Source: a virus
Length of the DNA: 24,686 bases
Strand: one strand, 5' to 3'
Virus record (IMG/VR): IMGVR_UViG_3300037222_000126
Span: 1 to 24,686 of that record
Shown in pieces: positions 14,462 through 21,856 of the stretch (its first letter is position 1; each line of letters begins with the position of its first letter). The notes under the pieces were generated by a model that was not told where the DNA came from, ran no database searches, and worked only from the letters and a program-made list of their open reading frames with translations. The position numbers and the translations under genes are program-made.

Positions 14462-14704
14462 TTACGGAGTATTCCGCTTTGGGAGCCTTTGCCTCATGTT
14501 CCTGAGCGTCCGCTTGTGGCACCCCAATTTCTTGGCGCCTTCAGACAGCGTGCATGCGTCGTACCATTCTTGGTCACGCAGATACGCGTCCTGGATCGAC
14601 TCGCGGCTCTTGCGTATGCGGACGACCCGACCGCCCATTATCTTCATGACCGACATCGCGAGGTCGTCTCCTATTATTGATCGCAGCGTGTCGAAGGCGT
14701 TCAT
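14462..14704 (-). CDS. Mor-like helix-turn-helix regulator (80 aa)
   Basis: The pattern resembles the Mu Mor/C transcription-activator family: an N-terminal dimerisation helix (IIGDDLAMSVMKIMGG), the short GGRVVRIRKSRES strand (in Mor, GGxRxYIPK), and a C-terminal helix-turn-helix (TLSEGAKKLGCHKRTLRNMRQRL, residues about 52-74). In Mu these proteins bind upstream of weak late promoters and recruit RNA polymerase. It sits directly upstream of TerS, where a late activator or TerS-like DNA binder would fit. The similarity is moderate, so an unrelated HTH protein is possible. Its start is 1 base after the dNMP kinase stop. Confidence 0.6.
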   Translation of the reverse strand: MNAFDTLRSIIGDDLAMSVMKIMGGRVVRIRKSRESIQDAYLRDQEWYDACTLSEGAKKLGCHKRTLRNMRQRLPKRNTP

Positions 14705-14705
14705 G

Positions 14706-15305
14706 CTAAGCGAGCATGCCGAATGCGCACTCGAAATGATGCGGGGTTATTTCCTGGCCATCCTTCAAGTCCATGCGCAGGAGCGCTTGGGCCAGGCGCT
14801 CGGATTCATGATCAGTGGACGGGTCGTATCTCTCGGAGCGGTAATCGCAGAACACGAATCGAGACTGACCGAACTCCTTGATAGCATGGACCTCGTTGGC
14901 AAAGCGGCAATCAGCCACCACGACGCCTGGAACGCCTTTGGCCAGCGTAGCAGATGCCTGCAAGGAGAACTGATGGACCCAGTAGTTCGGGTCACGCTTG
15001 CGCATCGCCTCGGTTCCAACGCGCTGGAGCATCTTGCGGCCGGTGATCGTCTCGGGATGTTTCCTCAGGATTTCGGCCACCTCGCCACGCATGAACGCCT
15101 CGACCAGGGGATTGCTCGGCTTGCGCCACCCCACGATCATGTCTTTGAAGAATCCGTACTCAGGCCGGATGTCAAAGCCCACGATGTCCGAGCAAAGATC
15201 AATAAGATCATCCTTAAAATCAATTCTGACGTGACCTTCATCCTTGAGTTTATTCGCGCGATAATCTTTACCAGAACCGATAGGTCCGCAAAATACCGTT
15301 ATCAT
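14706..15305 (-). CDS. Deoxynucleoside monophosphate kinase (199 aa)
   Basis: Phosphorylates dNMPs to dNDPs for phage DNA synthesis. The P-loop GPIGSGKD is at residues 7-14. Further family marks are the IDFKDDLIDL segment, TGRKMLQRVGTEAMRKRDPNYWV (nucleotide-binding region typical of T4 gp1-like kinases), the VVVADCRFANEV strand-loop and a C-terminal acidic region. Length and fold order match T4-type phage kinases. The ATG at 15305 overlaps the MazG stop (ATGA). It is part of the nucleotide-metabolism group with MazG and ThyX. Confidence 0.9.
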   Translation of the reverse strand: MITVFCGPIGSGKDYRANKLKDEGHVRIDFKDDLIDLCSDIVGFDIRPEYGFFKDMIVGWRKPSNPLVEAFMRGEVAEILRKHPETITGRKMLQRVGTEAMRKRDPNYWVHQFSLQASATLAKGVPGVVVADCRFANEVHAIKEFGQSRFVFCDYRSERYDPSTDHESERLAQALLRMDLKDGQEITPHHFECAFGMLA

Positions 15306-15637
15306 AGTTCATCCACCTTGGCCTGCTGTGATTGAGGCGTCCACCCGTTCGGGTGCCTCGCCCGTAGTTTTTCCACGTTGATCTCCATGACACGCTCACG
15401 CGTCTCTCCGAGAACCGCGCACAGATATTCGAGATACCAGTACACGTCGCCCATCTCCTTGACCAGCTTTTCACGCACGCTAGATATCGGCACGTCGTGG
15501 TACAGCACCTTCTTTATGATGTCGGCCACTTCACCGGCCTCGCCTGATACTCCGAGGCCTGCCAGCCCCAGTTTCTCCCGGAGCGAGTCGACGTTGAAGT
15601 TCGGGCAGTTGCGCATAACTTCTTCTCGGTAGTTCAT
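15302..15637 (-). CDS. MazG-like nucleotide pyrophosphohydrolase (111 aa)
   Basis: Hydrolyses (d)NTPs to NMP plus pyrophosphate. The MazG metal-binding signature is visible: E33-A-G-E36 within GEAGEVADIIKKVLYHD, and E61-M-G-D64 within KEMGDVYWYLE, followed by the family's usual end (NVEKLRARHPNGW). Single MazG domain, as in many phages. A strong ribosome site (GAGGTGAT) precedes the ATG. The product dNMPs would feed the adjacent dNMP kinase; control of host alarmones has been proposed for phage MazG. Confidence 0.92.
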   Translation of the reverse strand: MNYREEVMRNCPNFNVDSLREKLGLAGLGVSGEAGEVADIIKKVLYHDVPISSVREKLVKEMGDVYWYLEYLCAVLGETRERVMEINVEKLRARHPNGWTPQSQQAKVDEL

Positions 15638-15677
15638 ATCACCTCAGAACGATTTCCTTTAGTTCGTATCATGGCGT

Positions 15678-15815
15678 TCATTCCACAACCTCCACTACTT
15701 GGCACATCCTGGTCATCGTGTAATTGTCCACCCTCGCGTGCCATGTTCTTGGGTGGATCGGTTTACAGCACCACGGGCATATGCGTCCGATGGAGCAAAG
15801 GAAACGCCAAACGGT
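15678..15815 (-). pseudogene. Beheaded CPWC zinc-knuckle gene fragment (45 codons)
   Basis: The frame is open from 15815 (just after an in-frame TAA at 15818-15816) to a TGA at 15680-15678. It encodes a protein-like stretch with CPWCC, HPRTWHARVDNYT and a Cys near the end, typical of a small phage zinc-ribbon protein. No ATG, GTG or TTG precedes the CPWC motif, so the 5' end seems lost; the HNH gene ends at 15823, directly upstream. A 15-codon frame (15681-15634) bridges to MazG by ATGA overlaps. Start at an unusual codon is an alternative. Confidence 0.45.
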
Positions 15816-15822
15816 TTATTTA

Positions 15823-16434
15823 TCACGCCCATCTGTGCTTCCGCGCGTAGATATAATGCTTTTGACAAAATGTTTTCGCGTATTGAAAACGATCGCACTC
15901 ACTCATCGAACATTTCTTTATATTGGCTGGAGGCTTTTGAAAACTACGTACGTGGGCCATGAATGCGTCACGTTCTTTCTTCGGCAGTTTCGGATACTTC
16001 CGTCTTGGCCGGTGTTCTTTGATATGCTCGGCACGAGTCATAATCTCAAGATTCTCGATTCGGTTGTCCTTCTTGTCGCCATTGATATGGTGGACGATTT
16101 CACTCGAATCCAACAATCGGCCAAGGTGTTGTTCCATGACGAAACGATGGTGGAGCTTTTGTTTACGAGCGTACTTACCGCTTGTAAGCATAAGATACCC
16201 ATGAGATGATGCGGATATCCCGCCTTTCCAGTTCGGGCAGTCTTTCCCGATCCTTTTATTTTCAGGCCTTCTGGATGACGCTTCAAAGCATTTGCGTGAA
16301 TGGAATTTTCTTCTATCCTCATCATGCGGATATAATGCGTGGAATTTTATCCCGCATTCCAAGCACACCAAAGACTTCCTGGGTTTTAGGTTTGTCTTGT
16401 GCCATTTCTTGAACCGGCCGTTATTCTTTCTCAT
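15823..16434 (-). CDS. HNH homing endonuclease (203 aa)
   Basis: The ATG at 16434 overlaps the stop of the Cas4-like gene (ATGA). An N-terminal zinc finger (CLECGIKF ... CFEAS) and a CPNWKGG segment precede the HNH core: LHHRFVMEQHLGR, then IVHHINGDKKDNRIENLEI, the ββα-metal motif with HH, N and the ENLE pattern. A C-terminal zinc-like segment (KKCSMSECDRF, CQKHY) may bind DNA. This layout is typical of free-standing phage HNH homing enzymes. It is AT-rich compared with neighbours and lies beside a damaged zinc-knuckle gene, so it probably inserted here. Confidence 0.9.
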   Translation of the reverse strand: MRKNNGRFKKWHKTNLKPRKSLVCLECGIKFHALYPHDEDRRKFHSRKCFEASSRRPENKRIGKDCPNWKGGISASSHGYLMLTSGKYARKQKLHHRFVMEQHLGRLLDSSEIVHHINGDKKDNRIENLEIMTRAEHIKEHRPRRKYPKLPKKERDAFMAHVRSFQKPPANIKKCSMSECDRFQYAKTFCQKHYIYARKHRWA

Positions 16435-17147
16435 TTCCAACTCGGGCAAAAACTTTTGAAGTCACAGAAACCACAGGCGCGTTCCGACGGCGTCGGCTCA
16501 AACTCCTTGGCGCTGATACGAGCCGCGGTCTCCACGATGCGCATCTTGAGCGCCGAGACCAGAGCCTCGGAGTGCCGCTTGCTTGACTGCATCGTGAGCG
16601 ACGGCACGTGGTACAGCGACAGCTTGGCGACTCTCCCCACCCCCATGGCCTCGACTCCGAGCTGGTACATCGTTAATTGCGGGTCCTCTTCGATACGGCC
16701 CGTGGCCAGTGACTTGCCCGTCTTCCAGTCGATCACGTGGATCGCGCCGGACTTGCTCGCGACCACCATGTCGATATACCCGATGACCCGCACGTGGTCC
16801 ACGGTGAAATCTAAGGCGTACTCAACGCAGAATGGTTGAGTCCATCCTTTGGCGTGCTTCTTATAGAACGCCGTGATCATGGCCTCGCCGTCACGCTTGG
16901 CCTTGGCCTCTGCCTCCGGTGTGGCATATCCAGCCCGCTGCCATTTCCGCTTGTAGGTCTTGAGGATGTCCTCGAGCGTGGGGCATTCGTCGCCGGAGTA
17001 CATGAACTCGAGGGCCGAGTGGATGCTTCGACCAAATGAAAAAAATGATTTTGGTTTCTGGGGAATTCTATCGACCCGACTGTATCGGTATTTTAACGGA
17101 CATTCTAGATAAGTGGACAGAGACGAGTGAGATAATTTAATTGCCAT
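16431..17147 (-). CDS. Cas4/RecB-like PD-(D/E)XK nuclease (238 aa)
   Basis: The family pattern is complete. An LSHSSLSTYLECPLKYRY start holds Cys16, followed by GRSIHSALEFM (His and Glu of motif I), GYIDMV (D126), VIDWKTGK (D140, K142), QLTMYQLG (Q157-Y161) and a C-terminal CGFCDFKSFC (C225, C228, C234). With Cys16 these would form the Fe-S cluster of AddB/Cas4-type exonucleases. It likely acts on DNA ends in recombination, replication or host DNA degradation. A strong AAGGAGG ribosome site lies in the end of the upstream endonuclease gene. Confidence 0.9.
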   Translation of the reverse strand: MAIKLSHSSLSTYLECPLKYRYSRVDRIPQKPKSFFSFGRSIHSALEFMYSGDECPTLEDILKTYKRKWQRAGYATPEAEAKAKRDGEAMITAFYKKHAKGWTQPFCVEYALDFTVDHVRVIGYIDMVVASKSGAIHVIDWKTGKSLATGRIEEDPQLTMYQLGVEAMGVGRVAKLSLYHVPSLTMQSSKRHSEALVSALKMRIVETAARISAKEFEPTPSERACGFCDFKSFCPSWK

Positions 17148-17733
17148 TATGCCTCCTTAAATATTTAATTGATGCAAGAAGAATACTGATGTCTTCTTGA
17201 ATGGCGCCAAGAAATCGATTATGAAGATGGCACAGAAGTCCACGCACCTTCCCTGTCTTATGATTATGGTCAACGCAGAGTCTTCGCCCATGCGTGTTTG
17301 GCTTCTCACAAATCGCGCAAACACCTTTCTGCTTTTTCAATATAAAATTATACTGCTCAACGGATATCCCGTATCCTTTTAGAGCCCTCTTCCACTGAGT
17401 TAATCTGCCACGAGTGGAAGTATAGTATCTAAGAACTTTTGCTTTTGCCTTTGGAGATGACTCGTATCGACGCCTTGCCGCGATGCCCTCTGGAGAATGA
17501 GCGTACGCGTATGCGTACGATTTTCTTTTTGATTTCCATTCCGAAGTCTTGGGTTTTATCTCCCATCGTTTCAGCGCATCTCTTCCTGCTTTTGATCTTC
17601 TGTAATTAAGATTGTATTTTTTACGACAAGTATCGCAGTACCCACTTAGAAGATTTCTCCCATTACTTTTAATTCCTTCTACTCTGAATCTATTATTTCT
17701 TTTAACAATACGACAGCACGAGCATTTCTTCAC
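17137..17733 (-). CDS. Endonuclease VII-like HNH endonuclease (198 aa)
   Basis: The C-terminal region has the recombination endonuclease VII signature: GVCAICEKP, then LCVDHNHKTGKVRGLLCHLHN and FLGAIQED, with the two CxxC/CxxH zinc pairs and the DHNH catalytic core. The N-terminus has its own zinc pair (CSCC, CDTC) and a long basic, Tyr/Ala-rich middle that may bind DNA. Such stand-alone versions usually behave as homing endonucleases rather than true Holliday-junction resolvases. The GTG start overlaps the ThyX stop (GTGA) and the last 11 bases overlap the Cas4-like gene. Clearly AT-rich, so probably acquired. Confidence 0.9.
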   Translation of the reverse strand: MKKCSCCRIVKRNNRFRVEGIKSNGRNLLSGYCDTCRKKYNLNYRRSKAGRDALKRWEIKPKTSEWKSKRKSYAYAYAHSPEGIAARRRYESSPKAKAKVLRYYTSTRGRLTQWKRALKGYGISVEQYNFILKKQKGVCAICEKPNTHGRRLCVDHNHKTGKVRGLLCHLHNRFLGAIQEDISILLASIKYLRRHNGN

Positions 17734-18491
17734 GCGGCCACCATCCCGGTCTGCGCCATGTACTGCCTCAGCTCGCCGTAGTCTCTCTTGCCTGCCGCCT
17801 CATCCTTCTCCATCTCAACGTTCATCGCCGCATACGTCCACGGCATGCACTCGTAGAATATGCGAGCCATGGCGTGGGAGTACTGCCGCGTTTCCCACTG
17901 GGCATGTGCGTCCGACCTTAGCCGTATGAACGCCATCAGGCTCCGAGCGTTCGCCGAGAAGTACATCTCCGAGTAGATGCTGACCGGCAGCACCATGCGG
18001 GCCATTTCCCGGGCGACACCCAGTTTCAGCAGGTTCTGGTATGCGTCCCACGCGGCCCGGTTGGCGTTGGCCTGTTGTGCCGTGGCCGATGCATGGTCCA
18101 TGTCCGCGGCCACCGACCCCTGCCGGTTGACCGTGTCCTGGGCCCTCCAAGTGGCCGGGGTGTAGAATTCCTCTTTGAGTTCCGTGTACCGGGCCGACAA
18201 TTCGTTGTACGACACCCCGATCCGGTGCCGGTGCCATTGCCTGAACACCAGTATCGGTGCCCTCACGTGAATTTCGAAGTGGCAGTGCTCGAATGGTGAG
18301 CCGTGGTCGTTTTTTAGCAAATACTGGATCAGTTTAGGGTCCCTGGCCTCATCCGGTGGAGTATTGCCACCATATGACACCCTGGCTGCCCTAACGACCG
18401 CATTATCGCCTCCCTGGTGGGCCTCCAGGCGGACGAATCCATGGTCCAGGACCTTCAGTCCGCGGCCCGTCGTGGTCAGTTCATTGGTCAT
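17730..18491 (-). CDS. thyX: Flavin-dependent thymidylate synthase (253 aa)
   Basis: Makes dTMP from dUMP with FAD and methylene-tetrahydrofolate. The ThyX signature is at residues 88-102: RHRIGVSYNELSARY. The preceding HGSPFEHCHFEIHVRAP and FRQW are also typical, as is the later EMARMVLPVSIYSEMYFSANARSLMAFIRLRSDAHAQWE (split across the FAD/dUMP site). The signature has eight residues between RHR and its final Ser, where the usual form has seven. GGGGAT precedes the ATG. First gene of the operon after the intergenic region. Confidence 0.95.
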   Translation of the reverse strand: MTNELTTTGRGLKVLDHGFVRLEAHQGGDNAVVRAARVSYGGNTPPDEARDPKLIQYLLKNDHGSPFEHCHFEIHVRAPILVFRQWHRHRIGVSYNELSARYTELKEEFYTPATWRAQDTVNRQGSVAADMDHASATAQQANANRAAWDAYQNLLKLGVAREMARMVLPVSIYSEMYFSANARSLMAFIRLRSDAHAQWETRQYSHAMARIFYECMPWTYAAMNVEMEKDEAAGKRDYGELRQYMAQTGMVAA

Positions 18492-18500
18492 TTTATCCCC

Positions 18501-18744
18501 GTTACGATTGGCAGTTGTAACGACGTAACTGCGAAATTTGGTTTATGTACCAACAGATTTCAGCACTCCGAAAAATGTTACGGGGCAAGGAACGATATAA
18601 AGGGGGTACACACCCTTCCCATCTTAATATCCCCATATCAAAATCCCCCTACTTATCTCTATCTACAGTAACGAGATGTAATAGTGTAACTGTATTGGTA
18701 AAATCGCATTACGCTTAGCGTTACGATTTTTTATCAAGCGTAAC
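18501..18744. repeat. Eight GTAAC/GTTAC boxes
   Basis: GTAAC on the plus strand starts at 18517, 18525, 18668, 18686 and 18740. GTTAC (the same box on the minus strand) starts at 18501, 18577 and 18720. Two pairs form inverted repeats: CGTTAC-N11-GTAACG (18500-18522) and GTTACG-N13-CGTAAC (18720-18744). Likely protein-binding sites (operator or origin iterons). Confidence 0.6.
18700..18732. terminator. Hairpin, possible terminator behind the primase gene
   Basis: AAAATCG pairs with CGATTTT around an inner CGC/GCG stem and TAA loop, with a small bulge. On the plus strand it is followed by TTTTTT, on the minus strand by TTTT within the arm, so it could act in both directions. For the minus-strand primase transcript it lies about 65 bases past the stop codon. 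Confidence 0.5.
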
Positions 18745-18798
18745 ATAAAAATAATGTTGCCCCAGCTTCCTTAATTTTGTTAATTCCATTTTTACACT

Positions 18799-21354
18799 TC
18801 AATCCGTCGCATCCCACGGCAATAAAGTCCCCCGACAAGCCACGTCCCCGATCCTATGTACGCCGCTCGAGGTCGCCCCACCGATCCTTTTGAGCACTCG
18901 ACCCCAGTCCTTGGACCAATGCGTGCCCTCCAGGACCTTCTTGACGCCCTTGTGCGAGTTCGCCACGACGAAACCTTCATCCATGGCCCTGATGCCCAGG
19001 AGTGACAGCGCACTCGCTGCCACATCCGCGGAAACGTCTGGGTCCGGGTTGCCGTGGGCAGTCTTGAGCAGAGTGGCGATCGTCCTGTCCGCCTGTCCTC
19101 GGGACACAATGACGCGAACGACGTGTTGCAGGATATGGTCCATCAGCTCCCGCTCATCAGTCGATTGCTGGATATCTTTCTGCTGAGATAGGTCTTGATC
19201 GTCGATCAGCACGCCCGCGTGTTCCGCGTCAATCACGTCTGGAGACAGCAGCGCGTACGCCCCGGCCAACAGCGTGCCGATCTGGTCTCCGAGGCGGCGG
19301 GAGCCTATCTTGCTCGAGGCCACGGTGGAGAACACCCGGGCGTTTTCTCTGATGGTCGGAATCATGGCCACGCACCTGGCCCGGAACGCCGCACACGCAG
19401 AATCGGTAAGCACGAGTGCGACCTGCTCGCGTATGGCCTTAAACTTAGCATTCCTTTCGTCTTGGGATATGCCCTGCGGTATCTGCAGGTCCAGTGTTGA
19501 CACCCGATTCTTGTCTGCCTGCTGATTTACTGAAACTTGTATCGACGACATGGCAAAGCACGAGCGAATCATGTACGACCTAGCTGTCCCATCAGCTCCG
19601 CCTTTGAGGATCGTCCCTCCGGTCTCCGACGATGCTTGCCGTATGAGTCCAAGGACATTGGCCATCCTGAGCTCCCCACGGGCGCCATCGGCCTCAGCCT
19701 CATCGAATATGACTGGCCGCGCGTCATGCCCGAGAGTCTGCCGCAGGCCAGCCTCTGTGGTCTCGCTCTGCACGACCAGGGCCAAGTTGCCGATGAGCCT
19801 GCGAACCAGGTTGTCGATTACCCAAGATTTTCCCGCGCCACTTGGCCCCGTAAACCAAACGTGAGGGCGCCACTCCAACGCTCCGCACACGACGGCGCAC
19901 ACGCACCACCCGACCGCGAGGCGGGCCTTGTGTGGATGGTCCCACGACAGGCTTTCAAATATGTCCATCACTGCCAATGCGTCGTCGTCATTCATTGGAG
20001 TGCCGAGCGCCACGTCGAGCGGCTCGGCGAGCTGGTAAATGTGCGTGCGGGACTTCGCGTCCTTGATAGGGATTGACTTGTCTCCAGAGAGCAGACGGTC
20101 TCCGGCGTGCATGACAGCTCCGGCGTCATCATCCCACCAGGCTCCGCGGCCACGGATTCGGGACGGCACGAATATTCCGACCTTGTGCTGCTCATTGAGG
20201 AGATTCTGCCTGGCTCCGCGCCAGCTCATGCCGTTCTCGTTTGCGTACTTGCTTTCCCAATACCTTTGCGTGGCGAGCCGGAGAAGGTTCGCCTCGTCGT
20301 GGTTCTTCGACGTGAGAGACACGACGATGCCGGTCGTGCGCGGGAGGTAGAAGTATTCCGACGCGTCCCTGCTGTAGCCGAGGAGTTTGAATTCAGACTG
20401 GTCGATGGGCTTTTCCACGACCTCGAGCGATACCTTTCGCATCTCGCTGGTGTGGGCGTGCTTGGCGCAAGTTGCCACCTCGTCATGGTTTATCTTGAAC
20501 GGCTTTCCCGTCTTGCTGACGCAGTGGGCGTTGAATGCGTTGCAGATGATCAGCGTGGCCGTCGGCTCTGGCACTCCGAGCCTGGCAAAGTACCCGGCCA
20601 GCTTCATCGCGTTTGGATTTATCGTTCCTTCGACGCATCCCTGGGACAGCAGTTCGTCCACCCATCCGTCTGGATTCTTGCTGGCAGTGGCCTTGCCCGC
20701 TTTAGATTTTTTCGATGGCTGAGACTTTGCCTTTATCAGTCCGAGCAGTTCTGGCGGGGCCTCAGGGATCGGACCGTCCGGCTCCACTGCCCATTCGTAC
20801 GCCATGCCACGGGGATGGATTGATGGTGGCAATATGCCGTACCGCCCATTGGCCAATATCTCGACGTACGGCTTGCACGGCTTTCCGGTTGCGCTCAGAG
20901 AATGCACGAACGATTCTCCGGGTAAAGTCGGCGTGCCTAGTGGGGCTCGCAGGATTATCTGGTATCCCTTGCCGGTCTTGACCCGAGGCGCGTTCTCCGG
21001 AAGGAATACGCCAAGCGCATTGAGCATGGCCTCGGCTCGTTTCGCCGACGCGTGTCCGTCATCGGCATCGTCGTCCCCGTCAAGGTCCACGACGATGATA
21101 CCAGGCGGCACCACGTGTCCCACGTTGGCGTCGGGCTTGCTGGGATCAAACCAGTCGTCGTATTCCTTTTCGGTGGGAGCGCGTTTCTGGTACGGTTCCC
21201 AATAAGTGGGCTTGTCCCGGCCCGGAGCCATTTGCGGCTTCATGCGCCGTGTGTCTGGCCGCTTCCATTCGGCGCTTGGCTTCCCATCCCGGCGAAGTGG
21301 GATAGGCCTCAGGCCCAGCGCGGCGTATTGGGCGACGATCTCCCGGATGTTCAC
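18799..21354 (-). CDS. Primase-helicase (Prim-Pol plus P-loop ATPase, 851 aa)
   Basis: The N-terminal AEP-type Prim-Pol domain (about 1-200) has GLRPIPLRRDGKPS, the metal-binding VVDLDGDD (D90, D92) and TGKGYQII (127-134). A linker and primase C-like helical region follow (about 225-310). The C-terminal helicase-like ATPase has Walker A GPSGAGKS (503-510) and Walker B PVIFDEAE (547-554). Such proteins prime and unwind DNA at phage or plasmid origins. The GTG start overlaps the HNH stop (GTGA). It is the only replication protein in the window and lies next to the repeat-rich intergenic region, so an origin nearby is plausible. Call firm; exact helicase superfamily not settled. Confidence 0.88.
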   Translation of the reverse strand: MNIREIVAQYAALGLRPIPLRRDGKPSAEWKRPDTRRMKPQMAPGRDKPTYWEPYQKRAPTEKEYDDWFDPSKPDANVGHVVPPGIIVVDLDGDDDADDGHASAKRAEAMLNALGVFLPENAPRVKTGKGYQIILRAPLGTPTLPGESFVHSLSATGKPCKPYVEILANGRYGILPPSIHPRGMAYEWAVEPDGPIPEAPPELLGLIKAKSQPSKKSKAGKATASKNPDGWVDELLSQGCVEGTINPNAMKLAGYFARLGVPEPTATLIICNAFNAHCVSKTGKPFKINHDEVATCAKHAHTSEMRKVSLEVVEKPIDQSEFKLLGYSRDASEYFYLPRTTGIVVSLTSKNHDEANLLRLATQRYWESKYANENGMSWRGARQNLLNEQHKVGIFVPSRIRGRGAWWDDDAGAVMHAGDRLLSGDKSIPIKDAKSRTHIYQLAEPLDVALGTPMNDDDALAVMDIFESLSWDHPHKARLAVGWCVCAVVCGALEWRPHVWFTGPSGAGKSWVIDNLVRRLIGNLALVVQSETTEAGLRQTLGHDARPVIFDEAEADGARGELRMANVLGLIRQASSETGGTILKGGADGTARSYMIRSCFAMSSIQVSVNQQADKNRVSTLDLQIPQGISQDERNAKFKAIREQVALVLTDSACAAFRARCVAMIPTIRENARVFSTVASSKIGSRRLGDQIGTLLAGAYALLSPDVIDAEHAGVLIDDQDLSQQKDIQQSTDERELMDHILQHVVRVIVSRGQADRTIATLLKTAHGNPDPDVSADVAASALSLLGIRAMDEGFVVANSHKGVKKVLEGTHWSKDWGRVLKRIGGATSSGVHRIGDVACRGTLLPWDATD

Positions 21355-21668
21355 CCTGCAGTGCCCGCGAGAAGTTTTTTAATGATCATCATGTGTGACG
21401 TCGCCATGGAGTGGCACCACGAGCAGAACGGTAAGAATTTGGCGTCGTTGCCGACTTCAGAGTACGGCGGCGTATGCTGGATTTGCTTGGTTAGTCCGAT
21501 CTTGGCCAAGTCCACGTCTTTGATGTTGCACGATACGCATCGGTTGCCGTAGTTCTTCCATGTGTTTTTCTTGGCGTCGCCCGGCAATTTATCTCGACGA
21601 TCTAAATTCTTATCTAGTCGGAGCCGGCAAGAAAACGGCGCACCGTTTCCGAAATCACTGCGAAGCAT
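21351..21668 (-). CDS. HNH-like endonuclease (105 aa)
   Basis: A zinc-HNH pattern is visible: NRCVSC, then QIQHTPPYSEVG, then FLPFCSWCHSMATSH, that is CxxC, a central His, and CxxCH with a final His. The protein is small and basic (RLRLDKNLDRRDKL). I chose ATG 21668 because AGGAGG lies nine bases upstream; an upstream ATG at 21719 has no ribosome site and lies in a predicted hairpin. Its stop overlaps the primase start (GTGA), so it may be a free-standing homing enzyme inserted in front of the primase gene. Confidence 0.72.
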   Translation of the reverse strand: MLRSDFGNGAPFSCRLRLDKNLDRRDKLPGDAKKNTWKNYGNRCVSCNIKDVDLAKIGLTKQIQHTPPYSEVGNDAKFLPFCSWCHSMATSHMMIIKKLLAGTAG

Positions 21669-21675
21669 TAAAAGG

Positions 21676-21751
21676 CCCTCCTCGTACAGGCGCGACTCGT
21701 GACAGCGCGGTCCATGCACGGGAGGGGTAAATTCGGTTGTCGCACTGTCAC
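21676..21751 (-). promoter_or_regulatory. RNA hairpin with anti-Shine-Dalgarno loop upstream of the HNH gene
   Basis: In minus-strand RNA GUGACAGUGCG (21751-21741) pairs with CGCGCUGUCAC (21709-21699) over 11 positions with one G-U pair. The 31-base loop contains CCCCTCCC (21727-21720), which can pair with GGAGGG of the ribosome site (21681-21676) of the downstream gene. The roughly 125 bases from 21669 to 21793 have no convincing gene. A structured leader that hides the ribosome site is the simplest reading. Confidence 0.5.
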
Positions 21752-21793
21752 GCCAACATTGTCCTACATGCTGGCTGTAAAGTCAAATGGCCG

Positions 21794-21856
21794 TCAGTGG
21801 ATCGGATGGATACGCGCGCCAGTCGGCTTCCTACCGCACTTGCAGGGGCAGCTCAT
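21794..21856 (-). CDS. Possible Cys-rich mini-protein (20 aa)
   Basis: The ATG overlaps the stop of the 122-aa gene (ATGA). It encodes MSCPCKCGRKPTGARIHPIH: three cysteines and two histidines in 20 residues. Too short for certainty; the coupling overlap and the zinc-knuckle style shared with neighbours are the only support. Confidence 0.3.
   Translation of the reverse strand: MSCPCKCGRKPTGARIHPIH

Larger units (their letters stand above)
18492..18798. promoter_or_regulatory. Main intergenic region, AT-rich, between primase and thyX operons
   Basis: About 300 bases without a convincing gene. It holds eight GTAAC/GTTAC boxes, a terminator-like hairpin (18700-18732) and presumably the thyX promoter, though I find no strong -35/-10 pair. 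A 22-codon frame on the minus strand (18789-18721, MELTKLRKLG...) begins just after the primase stop and could be a tiny gene or a remnant. The region is visibly AT-richer than the coding sequence. Confidence 0.6.
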
